Shown: one piece after another, positions 42,224 to 49,508 of the stretch
How positions within the stretch are numbered: position 1 is the stretch's first letter
Layout: each line of letters starts with the position of its first letter
Assembly (NCBI RefSeq): GCF_014651635.1
Contig: NZ_BMXG01000027.1
Coordinates: 1-55,927, forward strand
Direction of reading: 5' to 3'
Length of the DNA stretch: 55,927 nt
DNA from: Cerasicoccus arenae
GTDB lineage: Bacteria; Verrucomicrobiota; Verrucomicrobiia; Opitutales; Cerasicoccaceae
Notes under the pieces: generated by a model
The model's input: only the letters and a program-made list of their open reading frames with translations
Database searches by the model: none
Told to the model about the DNA's origin: nothing
Position numbers and translations under genes: made by a program

Positions 42224-42262
42224 GGGCAAGGGAAAACGCCCCAGAAGGGCGGAGCCTTGCCC
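42224..42262 (+). terminator. hairpin after the excisionase-like gene
   Basis: GGGCAAGG pairs with CCTTGCCC, with an inner stem CGCCC/GGGCG and a short loop. No T-run follows, so it may be a terminator or another folded element. Confidence 0.4.
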
Positions 42263-42351
42263 AAATCCAAGAACCACCAACTCAAAACACCCAATCACCA
42301 ACTCTCCGTACCTTTGTGCCTCCGTGAGAGAACCCAACCCAATAACACACC

Positions 42352-42505
42352 ATGGCAATCATCCAACAACCTGAATCAAACGGCTTCGACCTCGGAGCCC
42401 TCGCCCCGGCAGGCACCTATGTCGCCACCTGCCTCGAGGTCCAAGACTAATTCGGCGTCCAGCGCCCGAAGTTCGCAAACCCGCAGGAGCAGGAAAAACG
42501 AAACT
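42352..42505 (+). pseudogene. broken gene fragment with an internal stop
   Basis: ATG at 42352 opens MAIIQQPESNGFDLGALAPAG and continues to a TAA at 42448-42450; the same frame then goes on as FGVQRPKFANPQEQEKRN before similarity fades into a GC-rich non-coding stretch. The TAA is where CAA (Gln) would give a continuous DQFGVQRPKF. This looks like the N-terminus of a phage or plasmid single-strand-binding or recombination-type protein (the APAGxYxATCLEV opening), lost by a nonsense change and a 3' deletion. The family is uncertain. Confidence 0.5.
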
Positions 42506-42751
42506 GTAGGCCCCAAGGAGTGAGCGTAGCGAACGGGGGGCCGTGGCAAGGCGCAACGCGCCGCGCAGGGCGACAGCCCGAAGTCGATGCGAGCTAAACG
42601 AGAATAAACGCCACCACACTGAGCCATGCCCAAGGCCGAGACCCGGGTGGTTGGGGCAAACCCAATTCTTGGCGTTCCTGAAAAGATGCGGGAGCGCAGC
42701 GACGGACCACAGCGGCAAGCGAAGCGGCAACGCCGACCGACCCTGCGGGCT
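42506..42751. other. GC-rich non-coding stretch
   Basis: Rich in short imperfect repeats of the form GAGCGYAGCGA and CGGCAAGCG. No convincing codon pattern in any frame. It separates the broken gene from the inverted repeat at 42752. Confidence 0.4.
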
Positions 42752-42852
42752 CACAACAGGACACTATGTGGAGTATGCGCCGATCGACGGAACACTTGCA
42801 CGGAGGGGGAATAGCGCATGCGACAGCAAATTGCACATAGTGTCCTGTTGTG
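42752..42852. repeat. 19-bp perfect inverted repeat around a 63-bp centre
   Basis: Left arm CACAACAGGACACTATGTG (42752-42770) and its exact reverse complement (42834-42852). Inside, ATGCGC (42775-42780) and GCGCAT (42814-42819) can also pair. It lies just beyond the 3' end of the minus-strand gene 42880-43305. It could be a terminator, a small mobile remnant (MITE), or a folded single-strand element. Confidence 0.8.
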
Positions 42853-42879
42853 CGGTGGAACGAACCTGGCTACAGAGAG

Positions 42880-43305
42880 TTAGTCCGATTTATCAATCAT
42901 CTCGGTCATAAACTTCTGAAACTCCTCATCGTAATACGGTGAGAGCTGGTTCCAGAGCTTACGTACATTGGGCGACTGGCTGGACTCTTGAATATCCCGT
43001 CTTAACCCCTCCCAGCTCGAGCGTGGCAGAAAACGGTTACGCCATCCGAGATAGACCATCGTCATTTGATTGAGCCACATTTGGAGATAGCGGCGCTCTT
43101 TGGTCGAATCCACCTCTTCACGGCCTTCCAGAACCGCCATCAAGTCTGGGTCATCCAGCGCGAGCTGGATCAGCTCACGGTTGGTTTTGTAGATTTCAAG
43201 AACCGCTTGAAAGCGCATTTGGCGCACGCCACGGCGCAATTCCCACACCAGAACAAAGAAACCGGCAAGCGCTGCGATTCCCTCCAGCGAAACATCCAAT
43301 GTCAT
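42880..43305 (-). CDS. membrane-anchored protein of unknown function
   Basis: A protein of 141 residues with one N-terminal span (SLEGIAALAGFFVLVWELRR), then a helical cytoplasmic domain with RFQAVLEIYKTNRELIQLALDDPDLMAVL and WLNQMTMVYLGWRNRFL. The pattern recalls the DUF6082/DUF4760-like group of short bacterial membrane proteins of unknown role. It has no close neighbour in its direction, so it probably has its own promoter. Confidence 0.72.
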   Translation of the reverse strand: MTLDVSLEGIAALAGFFVLVWELRRGVRQMRFQAVLEIYKTNRELIQLALDDPDLMAVLEGREEVDSTKERRYLQMWLNQMTMVYLGWRNRFLPRSSWEGLRRDIQESSQSPNVRKLWNQLSPYYDEEFQKFMTEMIDKSD

Positions 43306-43375
43306 AAAAATCCTCCCATGGCAGATATAGCGCCATTGGGAGGACTTGTAAACGGGTGCAGACGATGATGTGCGA

Positions 43376-43591
43376 CTAGAGGTGGCCCGTCAGCTTGTCG
43401 AAAACCTCTCTCGGAATGGCCACGAAGTCCTCGTGGGCCGAAGCTGTGAGGCTAGCCTTCTCATCCTCTGTCAACCGCACGCCTTGAATCAGCACGCGGT
43501 TGTCGTCCGTGAACAGAAAGGCGGGACAACCGCCATTCATGCAAAAGCCCGTTTGTCGGCCTTGTTCGCCAATGATGTGTTGGATTTTCAT
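43376..43591 (-). CDS. small protein coupled to the PEP-CTERM gene
   Basis: A protein of 71 residues, not recognised. It has two close Cys-type residues (GFCMNGGCPAFLF) followed by DDNRVLIQGVRLTEDEKASL. Its ATG overlaps the stop of the PEP-CTERM gene by 4 bp, so it is translated with it. It is soluble, without signal. Confidence 0.6.
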   Translation of the reverse strand: MKIQHIIGEQGRQTGFCMNGGCPAFLFTDDNRVLIQGVRLTEDEKASLTASAHEDFVAIPREVFDKLTGHL

Positions 43592-44442
43592 GAGTGCTTC
43601 GCGTTGAGCTTTCGTTGGAGTGTGAGAAATAGGACAGCCCCACCCAAAAGCAGTGCATAGGTGGACGGCTCCGGCACGACGTGAAATGATGTCGCCACCA
43701 ATTCGACAGACGAAAATGTCGTATCCGCGTCTTTGGTCTTCAACCAGAGCTGAATCTGGTCAACGTCCCCCAAAACGAAATCAGGATTCACCGCCAAAAT
43801 GTCATCGAATGTCCACACGATAGAGGTCGCCGAGTAGTCGTTGGAAAAGTTCCAGACATTTGCGTTCTTTGATCCGCTTTCTGAGTTACTTCTAAGGCGC
43901 AATTGAATTCCCATTGAACGCTCCGCTTCGCCGGAAAAAGCCAGATGGCTAACATCGAGCACAAAGGCTCCTTCATTCACCGCGATTCCGCTCAAATCCA
44001 AATCCAGATTCTGAAAGCTACTGGTGTTGCCATACTGAATGCCTGCCAGCCCTTCGAAGTCGCTTTCTACGATCGGGGCCGGATCAACCGTATAGGACAG
44101 ATAAAGTCCCGGATTGGTGCCATAGCCTCGAACCGATGCTTCGGAGGTGATTTCAGTCAAGTAAGCCTTGCCCGCACTGGTGCTATAGGAACTGGCAGTC
44201 AAATCTCGCTTTCCTCCAAGGGCAATAGGCTCGGAGACGGTTTTTTGGCGATCTCCGTCTGTGGAATCAGGTGTAATGATATACCAAGCATAAGGGCCGC
44301 CATTCAACAAATCAGCTTCGGAGGCAGCTCCTCCCACTAAGTAATTGTCGATTTGAATGATGCCAAAGGCTGTTGATGTAAGTGTGGCTGTTAGGGCAAT
44401 GGCCGACAATTGGCCTGCCCGTCGCATGCGTGAGAATTGCAT
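43588..44442 (-). CDS. PEP-CTERM exported protein
   Basis: A protein of 284 residues with a Sec signal (RAGQLSAIALTATLTSTAFG) and a C-terminal PEP-CTERM sorting tag: VPEPSTYALLLGGAVLFL then a basic end RKLNAKHS. Such proteins are cleaved by exosortase and reach the surface or extracellular matrix. The centre (about 30-250) is beta-rich, compatible with a lectin-like sandwich. It supports a Verrucomicrobiota or similar host. Confidence 0.88.
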   Translation of the reverse strand: MQFSRMRRAGQLSAIALTATLTSTAFGIIQIDNYLVGGAASEADLLNGGPYAWYIITPDSTDGDRQKTVSEPIALGGKRDLTASSYSTSAGKAYLTEITSEASVRGYGTNPGLYLSYTVDPAPIVESDFEGLAGIQYGNTSSFQNLDLDLSGIAVNEGAFVLDVSHLAFSGEAERSMGIQLRLRSNSESGSKNANVWNFSNDYSATSIVWTFDDILAVNPDFVLGDVDQIQLWLKTKDADTTFSSVELVATSFHVVPEPSTYALLLGGAVLFLTLQRKLNAKHS

Positions 44443-44482
44443 ATGATTGTATGTGATTGTAAGTTAGCGATTTAAGGAAATG

Positions 44483-44507
44483 AAACAGAACTACCAGTTC
44501 TGTTTCA
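44483..44507. repeat. 25-bp palindrome, left of the small recombinase
   Basis: Arms GAAACAGAACT and AGTTCTGTTTC (perfect, 11 bp) around the centre ACC. It lies 16 bp before the recombinase ATG. It is paired with the inverted copy at 45132-45156. Confidence 0.88.
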
Positions 44508-44523
44508 GGCAGGAGATGCGCCT

Positions 44524-45072
44524 ATGCACCTACCCATTCAATTGCGCGACCGTCAGGGGCGTCGAAAATACCTGACACCAGATGAACGCAGAATATTCTT
44601 CAACCACACCAAAACGCTCTCAACGCGGAATCGTCTATTCTGCCAAACCCTTTACTATACAGGTTGTCGGCTCTCAGAGGCGCTGGCTCTTGGCGAATTC
44701 TCAGCTGATGTTGAGGGAAAGGTTATCACCTTTAAAACCCTGAAACGACACGGCCACGAGCATCAACGATCCGTGCCTGTTCCCAACGAACACGTCAAAG
44801 AAGTCCGCTCACTTGGAAAGTGCCCTTTTCCATATTCGCGGACTACCGCATGGCGTATCATTAAGAAAGCCATGGCCGGAGCTGGCATCAATGGTCCCCA
44901 GGCAACTCCCAGAGGATTGCGGCATGGATTTGCCATCAAATGTGCCACTGAAAACGCTGTTATCAGCAAAATTCAAGTGTGGATGGGCCATGCAAGCCCG
45001 ATGACAACCATGATCTATCTGGATGCAGTGGGGGCTGAGGAACGTGATTTTATCCGCCGAACATGGGATTAA
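44524..45072 (+). CDS. catalytic-domain-only tyrosine recombinase
   Basis: A protein of 182 residues that consists only of the catalytic domain of tyrosine recombinases. Residues: R49 in YTGCRLSEALAL, Lys near 71-74, R133-H134 in TPRGLRHGFAI, H156 in MGHAS, Y165 in MIYLDAVGAEE. The usual first His of HxxR is Arg here (R130), as in the TPKGLRHG-type relatives I recall. There is no core-binding N-terminal domain, so length is similar to FimB/FimE-type invertases. It would join short DNA sites. AGGAG lies 10 bp before the ATG. It is enclosed by two palindromes that are the obvious candidate sites. Confidence 0.87.
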   Translation: MHLPIQLRDRQGRRKYLTPDERRIFFNHTKTLSTRNRLFCQTLYYTGCRLSEALALGEFSADVEGKVITFKTLKRHGHEHQRSVPVPNEHVKEVRSLGKCPFPYSRTTAWRIIKKAMAGAGINGPQATPRGLRHGFAIKCATENAVISKIQVWMGHASPMTTMIYLDAVGAEERDFIRRTWD

Positions 45073-45131
45073 ATTCCAAAGAAATTCCAGAAATTCATTG
45101 ATTTTATCTAATGATTATGGCAATCATACTT

Positions 45132-45156
45132 GAAACAAAACTGGTAGTTTTGTTTC
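45132..45156. repeat. 25-bp palindrome, right of the small recombinase
   Basis: Arms GAAACAAAACT and AGTTTTGTTTC (perfect, 11 bp) around the centre GGT. Read on the minus strand it equals the left palindrome except for two symmetric positions that change together, so symmetry is kept and orientation is inverted. Confidence 0.88.
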
Positions 45157-45193
45157 AACTGTGCGACAATACTATTCTGAAAGGAGGTCGCTT

Positions 45194-45370
45194 TTGTCTG
45201 AAGAAATGGGGCTAATGCCCACATTGGAGGAATTTCTCGCCGAAATCAGACTCTGGACAACAAACCCCCGCATCGCGGCCGCCCTGGAGGCCGTGAAAAA
45301 GAGTGGGGAGAAGCGAATTTACGTGGAGATTGATGGCGCAAAAGTCTACAGCATTATCAAACCCAAGTAA
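45194..45370 (+). CDS. small unknown protein next to the recombinase cassette
   Basis: A protein of 58 residues from TTG at 45194, preceded by a strong ribosome site AAGGAGG (45181-45187), which decides this start over ATG 45206 and over an upstream ATG 45161. It reads MGLMPTLEEFLAEIRLWTTN and ends KRIYVEIDGAKVYSIIKPK. Helix then strands, no membrane span, family unknown. It starts 37 bp after the right palindrome. Confidence 0.6.
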   Translation: MSEEMGLMPTLEEFLAEIRLWTTNPRIAAALEAVKKSGEKRIYVEIDGAKVYSIIKPK

Positions 45371-45397
45371 GATTCGGGTAGCCAGTCTGCAAAGAGA

Positions 45398-45538
45398 ATG
45401 CCGGTTCTGCTGCATGAGCGCGGTTACGCGACGGCCTCAGAATTAGCCCTATTGGGTATTCTGGATGCTACCACGTTGGCGGAGTGGATTGAGCGATTCA
45501 GACGCGAGGCATTAAGCAACACTTCGGCGCAGTGGTAG
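45398..45538 (+). CDS. possible short gene or gene remnant
   Basis: Open frame of 46 residues (MPVLLHERGYATASELALLG, then a helix with EWIERFRREAL). The ribosome site is weak. It could be the remains of a longer protein, for example the C-terminal helical part of a transposase-associated nuclease, but this is a guess. Confidence 0.25.
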   Translation: MPVLLHERGYATASELALLGILDATTLAEWIERFRREALSNTSAQW

Positions 45539-45618
45539 ATCGAACACCGACATGATGCCTCACAAACTACATTCCATGTAGCACTGGACAAGCTCGCGCC
45601 CAGACGTATCGCCTAGTC

Positions 45619-45633
45619 GCCGACTTTGTCGGC
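45619..45633 (-). terminator. short hairpin after the minus-strand leading-type operon
   Basis: GCCGAC pairs with GTCGGC around a 3-base loop, 41 bp past the stop of the gene ending at 45674. No T-run. Confidence 0.35.
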
Positions 45634-45673
45634 ATACTTTAAATCGGGGATCGCTCGCCCTGCGTAAGCTGTA

Positions 45674-45922
45674 TTACGTGCGCTCTTTGGCCGGGAAGGC
45701 AACGAGTTGTCCGTCAAATGCGCGAATCGGCAACGCATCGAGCTTAATGTTAATCCCGTTGCCATTGAAATGCTTCCAGGCGACGCCCAGTTGGATCAAT
45801 CTCTTTTTATCGGGGCCCAAGACTTCACTCTGATAGATGACAAAGTCGGGCCTCCGGCCCTCTTCCGCTTCCATGGGGGAATTTTCCACTGCTTTGGCGG
45901 CGGTTTTCTTTTTGGTCGGCAT
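45674..45922 (-). CDS. small plasmid-type protein, paralogue of the gene at 19212-19436
   Basis: A protein of 82 residues starting MPTKKKTAAKAVENSP with a Lys/Ala-rich N-terminus, then RLIQLGVAWKHFNGNGINIKLDALPIRAFDGQLVAFPAKE split over strands. The second half matches the 19.2-kb paralogue and resembles DUF736-type plasmid proteins. The ATG at 45922, behind AGAAAGGG, is preferred to an upstream ATG at 45988. It follows ardC on the same strand by about 160 bp with a hairpin between, so it is probably in the same transcription unit or at least near it. Confidence 0.72.
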   Translation of the reverse strand: MPTKKKTAAKAVENSPMEAEEGRRPDFVIYQSEVLGPDKKRLIQLGVAWKHFNGNGINIKLDALPIRAFDGQLVAFPAKERT

Positions 45923-46045
45923 AACGTAACCCTTTCTACGGTCTGATTGATTGGTCTTAATCCATTCATAGCGCAGGCAGAAGATCATTTCAATGGGGAC
46001 ATACCATGGGATGTTTGGACCTGACGCGTTGCGACGAATGGGATG

Positions 46046-46070
46046 GCCCGACCGGCTCAGGCGGTCGGGC
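46046..46070 (-). terminator. hairpin between ardC and the small gene
   Basis: GCCCGACCG pairs perfectly with CGGTCGGGC around a 7-base loop, 9 bp after the ardC stop. No T-run, so it may act as an attenuator or an RNA-processing or stability hairpin and not as a full stop. Confidence 0.5.
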
Positions 46071-46079
46071 CTCGCGAGA

Positions 46080-46934
46080 TCAGGCCTCCTGATCTGAACG
46101 CCCTAGGATCATGCCGGCGGCCCGGCTGGCCTGTGCAGCGGCAATCACGACTAGGCGGGCGTCTTTTTTGATGGTCCGAATCCACCCATCGAGGTAGGCG
46201 GCTTGGTTCTCAATCACGCTGTTATCGATTCCACATTCGGCGCACAAGAAGGCGGAGGTCATTTCCGCAACTAATTCTTCACGTCCGTAGGCTTCGGAGC
46301 CAAAGCCCCCCCCGGTCATATTCCGATCGAGTCTTTTGGGGTGTCCGGTGGCATGGCCGAGCTCGTGAAACAAGGTGGAATAGTATTCATCCGGACTTTC
46401 AAACTGATTGCGGGAAGGCATGATGATCGTGTCATTGCCTGGATTCCAGGCTGCCTTCTTAAATCCATGGTCAATTTTCGGAGCATCCAACCAGCCCGCC
46501 AGGATCGTTTCAGCAGCTTCAATGGGTGAAAAGGTGATCGCCTCCCGCTCTTCGAGCGTGGGGAATTCGACATCTTCAATCTGCCGCGCATTGAAAACGG
46601 TGTAGCATTTCAGGAAACGAATCTTTTTGCCATCTTCCTCAGAATCCGTGGCCTCTTCCACCAGCTTCTGCCCCCAGTAAACCACGGGAAGTCCTTTCTC
46701 ACCTTTGCGAACAGCGCCGCCTAAGTCTTTGGCCTGCTTGAAGGTCAGAAAGTAAGGACTTTCAAAGGCCATGGCGTTAAGCAGGAAAAGATTGATTCCC
46801 CGGTAGACATTACCTCCCACAAAGTTTTGCGGTAAGCTGTTGCCGTGACTCCATGGCCTTTTCCAAGGACAAACGCCCTCTTCTAATAGTTTTAGGATAC
46901 GCTCGGTAATTTTCTCATATGGTGTCTGTTTCAT
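46080..46934 (-). CDS. ardC: ArdC-family antirestriction protein
   Basis: A protein of 284 residues: an N-terminal ssDNA-binding ArdC domain (KITERILKLLEEGVCPWKRPW, then GNVYRGINLFLLNAMAFESPYFLTFKQAKDLGG) and a C-terminal zincin-like metallopeptidase domain with H190-E191-LG-H194. ArdC proteins bind incoming single-stranded plasmid DNA and protect it from host restriction early after transfer. The ATG at 46934 (MKQTPYEK) is chosen because it begins the family domain; an upstream extension to 47054 does not resemble the family. A structured element lies 99 bp upstream (47034-47113). Confidence 0.9.
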   Translation of the reverse strand: MKQTPYEKITERILKLLEEGVCPWKRPWSHGNSLPQNFVGGNVYRGINLFLLNAMAFESPYFLTFKQAKDLGGAVRKGEKGLPVVYWGQKLVEEATDSEEDGKKIRFLKCYTVFNARQIEDVEFPTLEEREAITFSPIEAAETILAGWLDAPKIDHGFKKAAWNPGNDTIIMPSRNQFESPDEYYSTLFHELGHATGHPKRLDRNMTGGGFGSEAYGREELVAEMTSAFLCAECGIDNSVIENQAAYLDGWIRTIKKDARLVVIAAAQASRAAGMILGRSDQEA

Positions 46935-47033
46935 GGCCTCTCGCTTGGTTGTTGGGTTCTTGGGTCGCATCCCCCTCAGTTGAGGAGGGTTCGCCGCTGC
47001 GAACCTTGCCCTTCGGCGAGAACGGGGAGACAA

Positions 47034-47113
47034 GATGCAAGGGAGGGGGATCACCCGGCTTGCACAAGTGGGAGTGAAACGGGAGCGCGGAAAGTCGGGG
47101 ACACCCTTGCATC
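47034..47113 (-). promoter_or_regulatory. structured two-copy element, copy B, upstream of ardC
   Basis: GATGCAAGGG (47034-47043) and CCCTTGCATC (47104-47113) pair perfectly; the inside has GGGGGA, CCCGG, TTGCACAAGT (47060-47069) and CGCGGAAA (47086-47093), in the order found in copy A at 19524-19599. The outer stem sequence differs from that of copy A while pairing is kept. Confidence 0.7.
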
Positions 47114-47311
47114 GCGTCAGGGGCAGCGTCCCTTAGTCAATTCCTTCAAAAAATGGGTGTCCGGTTGATTCTTAGCGAACAAGGCAGAGGACCATGTTCA
47201 GCGGCATGAATTAGCTTTTCGGAGGCCCATAGGGCATCTAAAGCCCGCCGGAAAACGGTTTTTTAGGGGCTTTCGGAAAAATCAGAACGACTTCCCGTAT
47301 TTTGAAGTAGA
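47114..47311. other. non-coding stretch between the element and an excisionase-like gene
   Basis: No gene supported. CCGAAAACGG-like and CTTTCGG runs form weak hairpins near 47250-47280. It may hold the promoter of the plus-strand gene at 47312. Confidence 0.3.
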
Positions 47312-47551
47312 ATGAGCGGATCTAAAGGGAGCCTACCGATGTATACAGAAGACGGTCGCCGAATAGAATTGGTGGATAGTCACACCCTGTGTGCTTTTCT
47401 TGGTATTCGGAAACCACAAACGCTCCTGAAGATGGCGGATCGTGGTGAAATATCTCCGCCAATCTATTTGAATGTGTCTCAACAGGGAAAACGGGGCCGG
47501 AATATAGTTCGTTGGAACCTGCCCCAAATTGTTAGGCAGCTTGGCCTCTAG
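47312..47551 (+). CDS. small DNA-binding regulator, excisionase-like
   Basis: A protein of 79 residues with an AlpA/HTH_17-like pattern: VDSHTLCAFLGIRKPQTLLKMADRGEISPPIYLN then [16 protein letters not shown], where a helix-turn-helix is followed by a beta wing. Such proteins direct excision of integrated elements. It converges on the integrase gene, overlapping its 3' end by 20 bp, which fits a recombination directionality factor. A later in-frame ATG (47339) is possible. Confidence 0.7.
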   Translation: MSGSKGSLPMYTEDGRRIELVDSHTLCAFLGIRKPQTLLKMADRGEISPPIYLNVSQQGKRGRNIVRWNLPQIVRQLGL

Positions 47552-48812
47552 AGGGCTGGTTTTTGATCCGGTTGACTAGCATTTGCTTCTTCAATTTTGC
47601 AACGATCTGTCTGCGCTTTTCAGTTTCAAGGATCTCATGTTCAAATTTGTCTGGTGTTAGACCGTAAAATGCTCCGACCTCACCCCTAGCGGTAATCAGC
47701 GAAGCATAATGACGCATTTGCACGTCCTTTTTATTGCCCATCTGCATTTCGATTTCCGCCCATCCCTTACCATCCTTGATCATCATAGAGATTAAGGTGT
47801 GTCGGGCAACGTCTGCGTCTAACTTACCCTTCGGTAAAACATTCTGCCGTACCCAGGTGTATTTATACCGCCAATTGGGGGTCATGAACGAGGGATGATC
47901 GCGGTAGCATTCCAGCCACTGTTTCAAGGTCGGATTTACTTCGATTACCCGGTTTTGTCGCGTTTTACTGACTGCTTTCGGCACGCTGATGTAGCTGAGG
48001 TCCTCGGAAATGAGTTTCCAGCCCCATTGCGGGTTGCTCCAGAAGCGAATGCTCTCTTTGGGACGCATCCCCGTAAAGAGCAGCCACAAAAACATACGCT
48101 GGGCGTTGTGTCGCTGGGCCTCTCTTAGGAGGCATTTGCACTCCGCTGCGGTGAATATGGTAATATTGGTGCACTCATCGGCCTCGTCATCTTGGAAGAA
48201 AATGTCATGTCCTTCAAAAGGACTTTTGCGGAGAATTGGCGACGGGTTGGGCGTATTCTTACTCAGACCGCTTAAATAGCCAAAGAAGTGTTTCACCATA
48301 TGATGCACTCGTTCATAGGAACGAGGGCCATTCGAATTACCCTCAACCCAGGATTTTAATTGTGGATAGCGCATAAGCGTCACGTTGGCATGGGCAAAAT
48401 CCTTGGCGAACTTACCCAGTATTTTCTCAATTTCTTGAATGGTGTCTGGTCGCCGTCCCTGAGCATACTTGATTGCTAGAAATGCTTCGAAGTATTCCCC
48501 AATCGGCTTAACCTTGGCTTCGTCGGTATAGTGCTCGCAGAACCATTGGATAGCTTTCAGTAAAGAGCAATTACGTGCATCGCCGTTTTCCGAATTCCGT
48601 AATTCGTAGAGTGCACGCTCCGCATCCGAATACTCCTGTTGGCTCATTCCGGTGGCAAATTCTCTAATTATCCGGATTCGATCTTGATTCGCAGCTCGTT
48701 CACTTGAATGTTTTTTTCGGTAGCGACCATTAGGCAGCATGCAAGAGATCAGCCAGTAATTGGTCCCATTTGCATACTTCCCGGTTGTGATTTTTGGATT
48801 TGGTGTTTTCAC
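47532..48812 (-). CDS. int: tyrosine recombinase (element integrase)
   Basis: A protein of 426 residues. Residues about 90-190 form a SAM-like core-binding domain ([24 protein letters not shown] in part). The catalytic domain has Arg in [10 protein letters not shown] (about 250), the second Arg in [11 protein letters not shown] (about 337; its first His is Asp) and the nucleophile Tyr in MRHYASL (about 368). I place the start at GTG 48812 because AAGGGA lies 6 bp before it and because the longer open frame to 49058 runs into antisense comM. It would insert the element at the comM site, which begins about 57 bp upstream of its start. Confidence 0.85.
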   Translation of the reverse strand: MKTPNPKITTGKYANGTNYWLISCMLPNGRYRKKHSSERAANQDRIRIIREFATGMSQQEYSDAERALYELRNSENGDARNCSLLKAIQWFCEHYTDEAKVKPIGEYFEAFLAIKYAQGRRPDTIQEIEKILGKFAKDFAHANVTLMRYPQLKSWVEGNSNGPRSYERVHHMVKHFFGYLSGLSKNTPNPSPILRKSPFEGHDIFFQDDEADECTNITIFTAAECKCLLREAQRHNAQRMFLWLLFTGMRPKESIRFWSNPQWGWKLISEDLSYISVPKAVSKTRQNRVIEVNPTLKQWLECYRDHPSFMTPNWRYKYTWVRQNVLPKGKLDADVARHTLISMMIKDGKGWAEIEMQMGNKKDVQMRHYASLITARGEVGAFYGLTPDKFEHEILETEKRRQIVAKLKKQMLVNRIKNQPSRGQAA

Positions 48813-48871
48813 GGTGTCCCTTTTTTGTCCCTCAATCTTGTAATACGTTGATAAGACAAATAAATTCCGGC
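48813..48871. other. right junction of the element (att region)
   Basis: comM homology begins at about 48872 (Asn-Pro-Cys-Pro-Cys-Gly); the bases before it do not fit the Phe-x-Leu-Val-Ala sequence that should precede. The crossover core must lie near 48866-48890, with CAACCCCTGCCCATGTGG the likely preserved host sequence. The left junction and the 5' part of comM are outside the window. Confidence 0.6.
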
Positions 48872-49372
48872 AACCCCTGCCCATGTGGATATTTAGGCGA
48901 CAACCGTCACGAATGTCGCTGCAATCCGACGACGATTCAGCGCTACCGAAGCCGGATTTCCGGACCATTGCTCGATCGCATTGACCTGCATATTGAAGCA
49001 CCCGCGTTGACCTTTGATGAACTGCGATCTGCGCAAAAAGGTGAGAGCTCGGAAACAATTCGTGGCCGTGTGATGGAGGCCCGCGGTTTGCAAAGCCAGC
49101 GTTTTGGTGGCGATAAGAACAGCGCGCGCCTAACGGCTTGCAATGCCCGCATGACTCATCGACAAATCCGTCAGTATTGCACGATCAACCGCGAACAGGG
49201 TGACTTGCTCCAGCAGGCAATGGAAGAGTTAAAGCTCTCCGCCCGCGCCTACGACCGTATCCTCAAGGTCTCCCGGACGATTGCGGACATTGCTGGCGTA
49301 GAGTCCATCGCTACCCCCCACTTGCTGGAAGCAATTCAATATCGCAGCCTAGACAGGCGGCTGTTCTATTAG
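48869..49372 (+). pseudogene. comM: comM (YifB, Mg-chelatase-like ATPase) 3' fragment, split by the element
   Basis: About 167 residues from the C-terminal part of ComM, a hexameric AAA+ helicase used in natural transformation and recombination. It starts at the cysteine motif [17 protein letters not shown], then [16 protein letters not shown], and continues through [23 protein letters not shown] to the normal end [17 protein letters not shown]. The sequence before NPCPCG is not ComM, so the gene is disrupted unless the left part lies before the element elsewhere. comM is a known insertion site of resistance islands in Acinetobacter. Confidence 0.87.
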
Positions 49373-49508
49373 TGACGCCATCAAGTACTGGTGAGCCTAG
49401 CTACCGCGTTACGGGACCATAATCACGGCGATCGCTTTTCTCCCCCCCCTTGTTTATCGATGTGATTTCGTTGACTTGCATTTCTGCGGATGGGTCGTTT
49501 GTTTGTGC

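Noticed and set aside
48813..49058. Longer N-terminus of the integrase
   Set aside because: It is antisense to the comM fragment and has no integrase-like residues; GTG 48812 has a good ribosome site.
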